Made by a program: the position numbers and the translations under genes. A stretch of 64,000 bases of DNA, from positions 135,074,960-135,138,959 of the forward strand of contig CP136062.1 of the NCBI GenBank assembly GCA_032622095.1. The letters run 5' to 3'. A model generated the notes under the pieces. The model saw nothing but the letters and a program-made list of their open reading frames with translations. It did no database searches and had not been told where the DNA came from. Positions 46,105-57,320 of the stretch are shown here, piece after piece. Numbering within the stretch: position 1 is the stretch's first letter; each line of letters opens with the position of its first letter. This stretch comes from Siphonodentalium dalli (lineage: Eukaryota; Mollusca; Scaphopoda; Gadilida; Siphonodentaliidae).

Positions 46105-47300
46105 TAAAGGCGCCAGCAGCTTCTTTCTTATTTGTTCTTTCGACACCTCAAACATTGAATGACATAGGGTATTCTAATATTTTAGATCTTTGTTGCATTA
46201 TCTCACCAATAGGTTTCCATTTGATTTTTTCATGTTATGTTTATATTCATTTATCATATCTTTATAGTACAATGTCCTACTTGATCGTTTATTTTATTAA
46301 AGAGTTTACAAATTTCTTTGTATTTTGTCATATTAACTCCAGAGGGCACTTAAGTTATTTATGAAAAAGTTCAGCTTTATGTTCAGATGAGGTCATCCTT
46401 CCCTTGGATATCCATGGTTTCTGTATGAAGATTTTGGTCTTGATTGTTTTAGTGGAAAAGCTATTTCATATGCATTTAAATCAATTTCCATTAAAATCTT
46501 TATGTGACTGCTCTGGACACGCCCTTAAGCTTCCCACAACACTATTATAATTAGCCGCCCCTTGCAGTCTTTTGAAGCATGTTATTTTTTCATCACTGTA
46601 GTTCCGCCGGTATTCCGTCTTGGATTTTTTCCAAGATTATTTTGCTTACCCTTGTAACATGTGAAAGTACCGAAGTGGTCAAATAATTCACTTAGTATAG
46701 TGCCCGTTTCGTAATAGTGGTGTCATTTATTAAATCTGATCATTCAGAGTAGCAGTAAAGTCTGCCTCTCTAGTTGCTATTGTTATTGTTGGGAGGAAAC
46801 TAAAGGCTAAAGGGAAAGACATTGTTAAGAAAATTGTTGGTTTTATCGTACCTACTGTATAAGTCGATGTTTAAATCTCCTATCAAAACTGTTTTTATGT
46901 TCTCTATTAACTTGGTCCATTTTCTCGAGCATGAGATTGATACAGTTATCAGGTCTGCTTTTGGCGCTGTATTAGGCCTATAAATAATTCCTACTGTATA
47001 TGTTGTTTTTTTTTTGGTCAACACATCAACAAAAAGAGACTCAAATACATGAGGAATAAATGTTAAATCTTCTCTGATGTTATATGATAGATCATTTCGA
47101 ATATAAATACCTACACCACCATGACAGTCATCGTTTAATCAATGGATGGTGGTATCCATTAAGTGGAAACTCAATACCATCTGGAGTCCTGAAAATTTCC
47201 TTTAAACCAATAGCTCAAAATTTTGAGTTGCTATTTTGTAATTCAAAACTTAACGCATTAAAGTCACCCAAGTGGAAATTAAGACTTTGACAGTTCGGGT
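46105..47300 (-). mobile_element. Second LINE, endonuclease and linker part
   Basis: The minus strand encodes, from 47300 down: FHLGDFNALSFEL and LKEIFRTPDGIEFPLNGYHH (start of the endonuclease), then YTVGIIYRPNTAP and VLIGDLNIDLYSRYDKTNNF (46800-47024), and a linker with KHNMKKSNGNLL. These are the usual marks of the apurinic-type endonuclease of LINEs. Frameshifts break it. Confidence 0.8.
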
Positions 47301-49361
47301 GAAAACAGATAGATCACTTGTAGATATATTATCATGAACAAATTTTGGGGAAAACTACTGACAATCCGGTATTTGTAAAAGAGTCCCATCGTCTTGTCCA
47401 TCAAATTATGTGTCTCCAATGGATGTATGCCTATTAGTGTTCACACAAATGCATTCGTAGTTTTAAACACTTATGCCTCTCAGTATTTTACAAACAGTAC
47501 ACGAAGACATCCAGTGCTCACACATGCCTCTCATTGTTAAACATATAAGCATCCGAGTCTTGTGTATTTTACTGATCACATACAGTACACAGTACCTACA
47601 CTGCAGACTTATAGAAGTGGAATGAGTATCACGCGCGAAACGCAACCAGGTCTAGATGGTTTGTTAGCTCAACTTGTATACCATGATATATGGAATCCTC
47701 CCCTCATCTGCGGAATTTTGAAGACCCGATTTTGATGATACAGCATAACAGTCCGCATCATTTGAAGCTATTTTGCCATCTATAAGTGTCGCATTCGAAT
47801 TTTATGGCACTGTTTATGTTTTTGGCGCTTTTGTCTAAATTGTACATTTTAGTGAATAGGGGTAAGTAATTCACAAACTACTGATCATAATTGTACATAT
47901 AACAAGCTGAATTTGGTTTCAACTTGAAGGGTGTTATTATATAACTAGGGGATTGCACGTCAAAAATGACGGGTGACAAACAAGATATGCAAGAAAATAT
48001 TGTGCAGAATTAGTAGGTTATTAGTGGCCCTTCAAGGCATTTAAATACTTATTAGTCAACTGAGGTAAACAACACCTTTCAAACGACTCTCCGGATAAAG
48101 TTACCATCTATGTTTAATCTGATAATGAAGGCTCTTTATTACTAATTATTAGTGCCTCTTTAAACGGCACCTATCCCGTAACATTCCCCGTGTCATGCTA
48201 CCCCTCTACATCAATTTTCCCATCTTCTGAGCTGATAATATAATAAACTTTCTTTAATAATCATGCAATGTATCAGTCCCCCTTTAAGTCATCTGAGACC
48301 AGCGCTTACCCCACGACTTTAAGTCGTCTGAGGTAAAAACAAAAAAATGGAGGGTGACGAACATGACATGCAGAAAAATATCGCCACCGCTGCACGGCTG
48401 ATAAGAATATAAAGAAAGCCGACAAACGGTGCGCTGAGGCTGTCCGGAATTTGGTACAATGGGACATAAGGGTGATATATTTTTAAACGCGCCAAAATCG
48501 TGACAGACACACAAACACTTGGCTTCTATATAGATAGTAAATCTACAACACAATTAAACATGGATACATCATTGTATTTTTCACGAATTTAAATAAAAAA
48601 AAATTCTTTAAATTTTTTATGCTGAAGGTCGACTTGGTCTTAATGTCGATGTCTGTAGTTGTGAAGAGTGATGACAAAGGCAGTTTTCTGATAAAGTAAT
48701 AGGGACAGAAATAGACCAATCTGACGCACGGGTGGAATGTCTAATACCCAAAAATAGATAATCAATATATGTTCTGTGAATTGTCAGCCACAACAGCAAA
48801 TAATGGGGAACATTATTAATCACAAAACGCTATCTAAGTTCGAATAATTGTTTTCAACTGAGGGCTAAATGATCCTTGTTACTATCTGTTTAATATCACA
48901 CAAGATCAACTCGAGAACTGTCCCCGATTTACTGTATATAATGGTTGGCAAGAATTTTGTCGTATCAAGTATATCAACAGTGATACATTGGATTAGTAAA
49001 CGCTCTTTAGATCACGATTTTGCTGAAACCAACCACTACCTTGGTACGATTGCTTGCTATAATTCAATTTACTCTCAGAAGAACAATTTGGCAGTGAAAA
49101 TATTTTTGTTTCCCCGAAAAATACGATCAGAAGCGAGAGAATTCCATTTGTTCTTTTATTTTCAGTTGAACTTTGGAATGCTCATGCCTTTTCGCGGGAA
49201 TTTCAAGACTTCGCATTACATATGTGATATGGTTTCAATAATTTTTAAGTAGAAAGATAAATACAAACAAAAGGTGGCACATACAAACATTAGCAAGCTA
49301 CAATGTTAGTGAACCGTATATAAATACACCAAAGAGACGAAATTTGGTTACCTCCCTTCAA
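47301..49361. other. No gene recognised
   Basis: About 2 kb of AT-rich DNA. A 127-codon plus-strand frame (48869-49252) and an 89-codon minus-strand frame (48284-48553) have no family resemblance and no convincing signals. Confidence 0.4.
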
Positions 49362-49542
49362 ATGGCAAAATACCCAAACAAAGCACCAGGTGGCAAACAG
49401 CAAGAATTTGAAAGGGTACATATCGTCGGTTGTATTCAAAGACCTCGTAAAACCGACTTTCTCGCCCAAATCAAAATTTCGAGGAGAGACAAACAACTCA
49501 ATAACTTACTTGTGTGGCGAAACTTGAAACTTGTTGGGAAAG
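49362..49542 (+). pseudogene. First exon of an unassigned two-exon gene
   Basis: ATG at 49362 starts MAKYPNKAPGGKQQEFERVH and continues with FLAQIKISRRDKQLNNLLVW to LVGK. The donor GTGGGT starts at 49543 and the exon ends in phase 1. The next exon at 50705 (acceptor TTTTAACAG) enters in phase 1 and the junction makes a Gly codon. The product is basic at its N-terminus, without a signal peptide. Family unknown. It is called pseudogene because the downstream exon is broken; this exon itself is intact. Confidence 0.5.
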
Positions 49543-49826
49543 GTGGGTGATTATGTGCACAAGTCAGACTCTCGTTCATGTGATTTCTAGCGATAAATCT
49601 GTTTTCGTTGTGAGTTTGTACGACGTTTTGCCAAGTATGTGAGATAACTGACTTATCGATTTGTACTTTACAAGGTTTTTCAGAACGTTATATAGTCCAT
49701 GAGCTGGTAGGACCCCTCGTGCACCCCCACTATTTAACTTATTCGGCATTTTCATATAAACGAATATGTATACTGGTCAGGAAAAATGATGTTAACAGCA
49801 AATATTTTGGGTCCTATTGTACATAT

Positions 49827-50593
49827 CTTACTCGTATTTAAATTATCGCAGTACTATTTTTCGCTCAGTTTTGAATTCGCGCACTTTGAATTCGAGCAAC
49901 CGGCTGCGCGAATCAAAACTGACCAAATTTATTATTATTTTTCGTAATTTTAAGTCTTGTTTAAGATTTTAATTATCCCTGAAGATAAGTGTGCATATCA
50001 TAGACCGTCTCGAAGAACTTACTTAAATTTTCATCGAATAGAACACATCCGTTATAACGCGTAATAATTTTGTTTGTGAAGACGGGTGCTTATGTATGGT
50101 CCAAATAATCTGATATTGAATAACTATTTATGGGCATCGTGGAATTGAACTCGAAAGTAGTAAACACACAACCACGTATCTATATAGGTTTCTGACTTTA
50201 GAAAACAAATGAGCTCTTGCATGATTTCGTGTATTTTAAATGTATAACTAAATTTATAACATTACTAACTGACTATTTGACCACTGTGTCAACCCTTTGG
50301 TTGTGAATACGGAGACGTGCTTTCGTGCACCTTCAGTCTGGAATATTAAAAAATATTTGCATTTCTTAGAAGCATTTCAACATCAATGATCTAACCACAT
50401 AATATGTAAATATGATAAATGGCGTTGATATTGATTGGTTGCCCATATGTAAATATAAGTGTTTATTATTTATATAAAATACCCCTCTTATTTTCCATAT
50501 TGTTTTGTATATATAAACTTATGAGTCGTACTATTTTTCGCGCACCAATGGGTGCGCGAAAAAAAGTACTGCGCGAATTTAAATACGAGTAAG
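49827..50593. mobile_element. TIR element filling the intron of the unassigned gene
   Basis: Ends are inverted: 'cttactcgtatttaaatt' with 'cgcagtact' at 49827 and the complement ending at 50593, over about 40 bp with few mismatches. Small internal hairpins with 'gcgcgaa' occur near 49870-49910 and 50537-50567. GTAC occurs just outside both ends, so the duplicated target is uncertain. It makes up 767 of the 1162 intron bases. Confidence 0.75.
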
Positions 50594-50704
50594 GTACTTG
50601 GTCAAAGTTTAGCCTTACTCGGTTACCATTTTTTTCCGATTATGATGGGGCGGGGGGAAAGATATCCCATATAAGTGATGTCATTGTTATTTGGATTTTA
50701 ACAG

Positions 50705-51730
50705 GTCATGTGCCATTTTGTAGGTATTTGAATAGTGCGCAAACACATGAACAAACTATGAAAGACGTACGTTGTCGGAAAACCTATTTTGATGGAGAAA
50801 GTAGTGTTGAAGTCGCGGAATCTGTGTCAGACCCGGAAAACAACATGGACGACATCACTGCAAAAGAGATCAGAGAGCTGCTACCGGCCATTTTGTCACG
50901 TCTGTTGCGAGCGGACGATGTTGATGGACTAATGTCGTCTCTTCGACAGTTGGCATTTCCCGCTTGATGACATCCCGTTCCAACTCTTCGTGGACGTTGT
51001 GGAATTTCTCGAAAGCAACAACATACATGCAATGAGATATTCACCAGAAGTTATACGATTTTTGGCAGTGGGGTATAAACTTTTCGTTCTAAGTTCATAT
51101 GGTTCATGGGTGGACCAAAATGCATTGGATGGTATGAGAGTAGTCATGATTCGGCCAATGCAAAAGTGAACTTCATTTGTCCAAGTTTGAACATGCTGCG
51201 GACTGAGTTAGCACCAATGGAAAGTGAGTGCAGTTCTTCGGGAGTTATAACTGGTAACATGGATTCGTTTCTATCAATGAGTTTGCCCAATGTATCACGG
51301 AAATTATGTTTTGACGGGAAGAAGATCGCCATGGGAGTAGGACAGGTATTAGGGTAAGCTAATCTTTTTGGCCTCGAATCTTACCGACTATTGCGGAAAG
51401 ACTGAGTTATAACTGGTAAAATAGATACACTTCTATCAATGAGTTTTCTAATGTATCGCGCAAAATATGTATTCACGGGAAGAAGATCGCCATGGGATTC
51501 GGAAAGGTATTAGGGGAAGTTAATCTTTTTGGTCATGAATCTAGCCCGACTATTGCGGAACGACTGTGTAGACTTACAAAAGAAACAGTTGTGCTTCTAA
51601 CAGTGGATCATTCATTACAGACACTAGAGGGGGGCGTATACAAATTGGATGGAACATATTCTACTGCTTCAAATGTTATATGTGAAAAAGTTTCAAAATT
51701 CCGAAGAGGATAATGGAGTTGCGAGAAATG
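50705..51730 (+). pseudogene. Second exon of the unassigned gene, frameshifted and internally duplicated
   Basis: Reads CRYLNSAQTHEQTMKDVRCR, then an acidic region and ELLPAILSRLLRADDVDGLM. One extra T near 50966 shifts the frame, which continues DIPFQLFVDVVEFLESNN and YSPEVIRFLAVGYKLF; a second shift near 51085 leads to FMGGPKCIGWYES, NAKVNFICPSLNMLRTEL and KLCFDGKKIAMGVGQVLG. A segment of about 170 bp (51239-51408) is then tandemly duplicated (51409-51580), so the 'gggaagaagatcgccatggg' stretch occurs twice. The last part reads FGHESSPTIAERLCRLTKE. I do not recognise the family; repetitive-type proteins of corals and molluscs look similar in style. Two shifts and a duplication argue for a dead copy, though single-base shifts could be assembly errors. 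Confidence 0.55.
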
Positions 51731-51834
51731 AAATTGCGAAATCAACAAGCACAACACGATCGTTTGATATAAAGAAACCGGAGATTCTTTTAACTGACCA
51801 AAGATTCTTAAAAAGAGATTCTTATTAGTAATAT

Positions 51835-52124
51835 GTGTTTTCGCAAATTATCAACAGAAGCGGCGTATGGTTATAAATAACCGATTTTCACTTCAATTTA
51901 CCGTCATGTAAGCTACTGTACTTATATGTCAAATCGTGATGCCATCTGCTATACTGGCACGCCGCCGCATTAATTAACATATGCACATTTTGTATATAAG
52001 TTCTTATTGAACATTTAAACGTTATGCTCGGAAACACCGTCGTTTAGTCGCATCCGCCATTGGCATTATAGCAACCTATGTTACCGATTGTTGTGTGCAA
52101 CTTTTGTAACTAATGTCTGATGGT
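51835..52124. other. Intergenic, nothing recognised
   Basis: Lies between the unassigned pseudogene and the polyadenylation signal of the convergent EGF/PAN gene. Confidence 0.4.
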
Positions 52125-52130
52125 TTTATT
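52125..52130 (-). promoter_or_regulatory. Polyadenylation signal AATAAA
   Basis: AATAAA on the minus strand 81 bases after the TAA stop at 52212, consistent with the 3' end of the EGF/PAN gene. Confidence 0.6.
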
Positions 52131-52211
52131 TTGAATAAAAACGAAATTCCCAAAAAGTAACAGAAATTATTCAAACGAAAAATCAGCTCTACACAAATTT
52201 TAACATGCAGT

Positions 52212-52489
52212 TTACTGTGCACTGTATTTGTATTCACAATTTCTATGGTAGTACACCCAACCAGCAATAGATCGGAAGTCGACGTCCTCGACGTCTAATG
52301 CTCCAAACATTGACGTCAAACATTGGGCGGCGACCTGGTTGTACTCGTACGACAGACAAAGGTACAATTTCGCATTGATGCATTTCTGTCTGCATTCCTC
52401 CATTGAGATATCCAGGATGGATTCTGCGTTCCGACTTCGTACCGTCATGCCCTTAATCGAGGAGAATGTATTGCCGTAAACATCACATT
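52212..52489 (-). CDS. EGF/PAN gene, last exon (PAN/apple domain)
   Basis: The acceptor CTATTTCAG ends at 52490 on the minus strand. Entry is phase 1; with the last base of the exon ending at 53061 the first codon is Glu. The exon reads CDVYGNTFSSIKG, ISMEECRQKCINAKLYLCLS, QVAAQCLTSMFGALDVE and WVYYHRNCEYKYSAQ, then TAA. The Cys spacing (EEC-x3-C, C around residue 40, AQC, RNC) and the closing tyrosine-rich strand fit a PAN/apple domain ending the protein. Met at 52448 is internal, not the start. The product is extracellular by domain type; ligand unknown. Confidence 0.8.
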
Positions 52490-53060
52490 CTGAAATAGAC
52501 GTAGACCTTTGTTTGCTGTGTATTTAACTCTTAAACACCATGTAGCCGTACGCATGCGAGGTCCGTAGGAAGCGTATATGTTAATGTTCATGAATTCGCC
52601 GGTTTGATACTCTCATATCCAGTATCGACGATTAACTACATGTAGGTGTATGGGTGTTGACTAAATTGGTGTTAAATCGGTTGCGCATCTTTGGAAATTG
52701 TGTCAGTAATAATATCTGTTCCTTGAGCTCTCTGAATCTGGACTAATATTAATTTTAACCAGAGATGCCAATCAGCACGATCGAGCTATTGGGAAATATA
52801 GCTTCTCTATTTTTACAGAAAATATTAGAACAATACACTTAAAGTCAACTATCATTTTATCTGTATTTCCTTCAACGAGTGACACATAAATTTGACTTGT
52901 TATTGTCTGGAAAACACAGAGCATCTATAAGTATTTCGACATACATGATTATCATATAATTTCAAAATGTTACAGACTTTTATATCTAGAATAGTTAGTT
53001 TTTCAATCGTCCGACCATCGATGCAGTCTGTGTTGAAATAAGTTGTCTGTTCATACTCAC

Positions 53061-53210
53061 CTCTTTCACGTGACCAGTTTGACTCATTCTGGGCGTAACT
53101 GTAACCGTCTAAGCAAAGACAGATACCATCTCGGCACATTGAATTTGATTGACAATCTACGGATTGGTTGCAGTTCATAGTTGTCGTGGGCGGTGGTTGT
53201 TTGGTTGGAG
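53061..53210 (-). CDS. EGF/PAN gene, Pro/Thr stalk plus EGF-like exon
   Basis: The acceptor TTACTTGCAG and donor GTGAGT (53060-53055) bound a 150 bp phase 1-1 exon. It encodes PTKQPPPTTT, a likely O-glycosylated stalk, then NCNQSVDCQSNSMCRDGICL with CLDGYSYAQ, an EGF/EB-like module with five cysteines. The sixth Cys is probably the first one of the next exon (Glu-Cys at the junction). The splice to 52489 keeps frame. Symmetrical phase-1 exons are typical of shuffled extracellular modules. Confidence 0.82.
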
Positions 53211-53220
53211 CTGCAAGTAA

Positions 53221-54276
53221 ATGTAGAATCATATTCTAAAACGGTTCGTTTTAGTTATTATTGCATTGGTTAAACGGACAGGTCTGATTTAAACTTCTGA
53301 ATGTAATTTTGAAGGAGATATAATATAGGTTGATAAATACACCATATATTGGTATACTTTCTCCATAATTATACTCTGAAACATACCTGCCAAGGTGACA
53401 GCAATGTTCCCCAGCTGTCTTCGTTTTTTTTTGTACAGAAGCGAAACAATTTAAACACTCTTTATTCTACCACAACAGGAATAGACTAACAATGAACACT
53501 CTTTTTGTTCCATGCTAAAAACAATTCGGGACCCGAAGTTTCTAAATTCGATCTCTTGAAGTATTCTTTCTGTGGCATACAGAGTCTGTATATTTAGCGC
53601 GTATTTATCTCATCATGTTGGTTTCTGGAAACGGAACCGCGATGTAACAATGCCACCATAATTTGGATCTCTAAACCGCAAGTGACTTTAAGTGGACATG
53701 CCTCGTTTGTCAGGCCTAAAATCAATCAAGACTTTTTTATGAGAATCAAAATGAGAATCATGATTCTGATCGTTCTCGTCCGATTTTATGGCCTGGTTGT
53801 GTAAATGTACATGTCATTAAATTTAGTAGTAAACAACGTTAACAGACAGATGCCGCTTCTAGCGAATGTGGGTGTGATTGTAATTATAACGTCACAGATC
53901 ACGTGATTTAAAAAAACATATCTACAATGTAAACATCTTGTTATGGTCAGATCTGATAATAAAACCTCATGCTGGATCAAATTAAGATCACATCTGCCTC
54001 TAATCAACAGTTGTTAATGCATACACAACGGGTTGTGTCAATAATTCAATAATTGTAGTGCTTTAGTTCTCTTCTATTGAAAACTGGTGGTTCGTCATCC
54101 ACATGTACATGTATTACATGTAACATTATCGACGTCTCGCCCCATGCATCGACGTGATGCACAGGAAAATATACGTGTACAATTACTAATGATACACACG
54201 TAGAAATCCTACACCCCTAGAAGCGGAATCTCTCTATTTAATATTTGTAAGATTTATGGAGGCACGATCCAGATTT
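53221..54276. other. Intron of the EGF/PAN gene, nothing recognised
   Basis: AT-rich intron sequence with short non-coding frames. Confidence 0.4.
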
Positions 54277-54362
54277 TCGGCTATGTCGTGGTTTGAACCC
54301 GCGCCAACCTCGCCTACTCCAGACTGCAAAGATCTTATCCACGATCCAACCACATAGGATTG
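54277..54362 (-). repeat. tRNA-like SINE head
   Basis: On the minus strand 'atgtggttggatcgtggata' resembles an A box region and 'gcgcgggttcaaaccacgac' holds a B box GGTTCAAACC at tRNA-like spacing. The stems pair poorly, so a tRNA-derived SINE is more likely than a tRNA gene. Confidence 0.6.
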
Positions 54363-54378
54363 ATTGATTGGGGTTTAA

Positions 54379-54872
54379 AGGCACGTGCGGCCTTCATTTT
54401 CGAAAATATTCATATTTGTTCCAAACACCGTAAACAGAAAAACATTAAAACGCATACAGTTCCGTTCATATATACCATGACCATCGCGTAAACAGCATGT
54501 TATCATAAATACCTACTATATTTTACCTAAGCAAGAGCCTGATTGTGTTACATAATACAGCACAATCTTACTGGCTAATCACACACAAATGGCATAAACG
54601 CTCTTTATTAGTTCCATATAAGGTATTCACCCACAAAGAACGCTCTTTATGTTTACCATCATAATATAAACAAACACCAGAAAAGTAACTTTTTATGCGT
54701 TTGTTTACATAACAATGGTCAAACAAATGACCATAACATACAGTTTATGCGATATTTCTTATTTGTATACGGACAAAGTCTATCTACATTTTGATGTTCT
54801 TTCTGTTTGTGGCGGTTTTTGACGGGTGGAGATATTTTCACAGGACATCCACCGCCAAGGCCAACCGTGTCT
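54379..54872. mobile_element. Palindromic TTAA-type MITE
   Basis: A 494 bp element with TTAA at 54375-54378 and 54873-54876. Ends are AGGCACGTGCGGCCTTC and its diverged complement. Both arms carry 'aaacagaaaaacatt'- and 'cataaactgtatgttat'-type phrases in opposite orientation. Related to 18306-18660; 'cgctctttatt' phrases near 57110-57170 belong to the same family. Confidence 0.75.
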
Positions 54873-55318
54873 TTAACGTCGATTTAGCAACAGAGCCATA
54901 TAACGACGAGAAGAAACAGGTTATCAACATCTAGTGAATCAACTGTGATTAGAAATGACAGTGAATTAGACTAAAACGAAACAAAATATATACAAATAAA
55001 AACACCAAAAATCAGAGCGCTAGTGCTCGATTGGGGCCAGAACAATTAAGAAACTGACCATTGTGCAAACACATAAAACACAATATCAAAACAGATAGCA
55101 ATACTGCTTTGAAAACAGCAAACATAAAACATACATGAAATGTTTTCATCAACTATAAATAATGTATCAAGACTTTCGCATATCAAAATATTTGAAGTAG
55201 CTGACAGCCTGACACACTCTCTTCCGGGATGAGTGATAAGATTTTTATGAGATCTGATGAATCTGGCGTGAGTCTTAATTAAATCGCCAAGTTGATAGTC
55301 GGGTGGCTGACACAGTAG

Positions 55319-56310
55319 GTGACTCCTCGCCCAAAATGCAGCCCCATTCCAAAAATGCAATGGTGTCACCATCCAAAGATGACCCTTTCTCTTCAAACAT
55401 CGAAAACTCAAAGCTCAACCTCTGCCTCTGAGAGTAAAAAAAATGACATAACTTGTGGATATTTGTTTTGGAACAATGGGATCAACTTCCTTAGTTGGTT
55501 TCGGAGCAAACGTAAAAACTACAGTAGCCGTATCCATTGAGACAGGTTCTGGAACAGGATAAATATCATTATCTTGAACTTGTATTGCTAGTGATATATT
55601 GACAATTTTTGTTTGACTTTCTGTCTGAGTGCCGACATACTTTTTCCTAGAAACGGCAGCCGAGTATGTGACTTGAGAAATTGATGGTCTGGAACCAACT
55701 TATTTCTTAGCATCCATATACGATAACTGTTTCCATATACGATAACTGTTTCTCAGCCTTACATCTTTGTATCTTGAATTCATAGTCCCATATTATCATG
55801 ACCAGAAACAGAACAGCGTGCACAAATGTTTTCTTTACGTTTACAATGTTCCTGGCCATGGCATAGAAAATATCGTAATGGATTTGGAACATAGGTACTT
55901 ATATCTCGTTCCTGTACCCAATCTTCAGTGTCGGCGGATGTTCGCACCGATTGAAGGCCAGCATATAACTACTCAGAGGGACTCGAAGTCCATTAACAGT
56001 CTTTGTTAATCTACGGACTTCTGTAACTCCCTGTGGTGCCAACTCCGCCAATATTTCCGATTCCGAAGAATCAGCGGTATTGCGGGACCGCAACACAGCT
56101 CTGCAATGTCTTGTGAGGAGTAACCAACACTGGTGTTTATGTAATAGTTGTTAACTGCAACAGAGCATCAGATTGAACTTTCTTTATCAATGACAAAGAT
56201 AGAAGGTCGTTTCACATTTGGGTCAAAGCCAAGAACCAAGTACTGAGGGAATACAATAGCATCATTGGAACTTTGTGAGTCACAATTCTTACGAGCATTT
56301 GTTTCGAGTT
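55319..56310 (-). pseudogene. LINE ORF1 (gag-like) relic with zinc knuckle
   Basis: The minus strand reads VFPQYLVLGFDPNVKRPSIF, ESEILAELAPQGVTEVRRLT, VNGLRVPLSSYMLAFN and LKIGYRNE. A shifted frame then reads YVPNPLRYFLCHGQEHCKRK and CARCSVSGHDN, followed by a linker to about 55319. This is the RNA-binding gag-like ORF1 of jockey-type non-LTR retrotransposons (the usual ALAPQGV and YVPNPLRC phrases, then CCHC knuckles). The first knuckle is degenerate: Tyr-Phe-Leu-Cys where Cys-x2-Cys is expected. Several stops and shifts. No RT follows, so it is truncated. Confidence 0.75.
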
Positions 56311-57320
56311 GCCATACGAAAAGCAGAAATCTACAACTAGCCCAGTAGCCGCCGTGGACTACCCTTCGAATTCTGGTCGGGCCAAAGACTGGTACATAGC
56401 TGAAGCGGTGACCCGTTTATCAACTGCGTATAGCGCCCACCCCGTAGCTCTCCACAGTGAGAGAGGCGTGAACAATACAGGATCCAACAACACTCAACAG
56501 TTATCAGGACGAACGCAAAAAAGACAGGAGAGAACAGAACCATATGTGAAGAAAAAAAACAGAAAACAATACTTCACACATCAGACGAGCAATACAACAT
56601 ATAACAAAAACAATAATCTGAAACACTGTGGAAAGGCGTGACTAGCCGATTGATTGAGCCCGGTCAACTCAACCACCAGTCTTGAAGAGATGCAGGACCA
56701 AAGACGACCAATAACCAAGCCGTATCCGCAGGTCGATGGAATAACCACATCGGCTACGGGAACATCCTTGAAAAGAGGAAGCCCTTTCATCGATATTTGG
56801 GAAGCCTGAACGTGGTTTCGGATATTGTATCTGTGACCATACGATCAGTGGTACTGGCGTATATATATCAGATTTATGGGGGCACGCGGACTCGGCTAGC
56901 GTGAGTGTTCATTGCTTCAAACGGCCATGTACCGGGTATTGATCGGAATGGCACATTGATATACCCATCAACTCAGATCAAGCTTGATTTAGTCTCATGT
57001 TTCGCACCAAACTGCGCCGATCTCTTCATTTAATATAGGTAGATGAAATAACGAAATACCTGTACATTCTTGTTTTCCATCTGTTTTCAATGTTTTGGCC
57101 AGAAGTGACATAAACGCTCATTATTCGCACCAAATCAGGAATAAACTAAACATTAACGCTCTTTATTGTTTCAACTCTGGATCTGACTGCATTAATTTAA
57201 ATTGATAAATAGAGATTTATTAATAACGAACTGGGAACTATATAGCAGAGAACAATCTGAAGAGTTGAATTCAAATTTAATGATAGAATAATTCAATCAA
57301 CAACAACAATGTCACTATTG
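56311..57320. other. No gene recognised
   Basis: A 110-codon plus-strand frame (56309-56641), Lys/Asn/Thr-rich, overlaps the upstream part of the ORF1 relic and is judged chance. 'taaacgctcattatt' phrases near 57114 belong to the TTAA family at 54379. Confidence 0.4.

Noticed and set aside
48869-49252. 127-codon plus-strand open frame just before the unassigned gene
   Set aside because: Its residues show no domain, and the phase and splice context do not connect it with the exon at 49362.
56309-56641. 110-codon Lys/Asn/Thr-rich plus-strand frame
   Set aside because: It is opposite the upstream part of the gag-like relic and has low-complexity composition typical of AT-rich chance frames.
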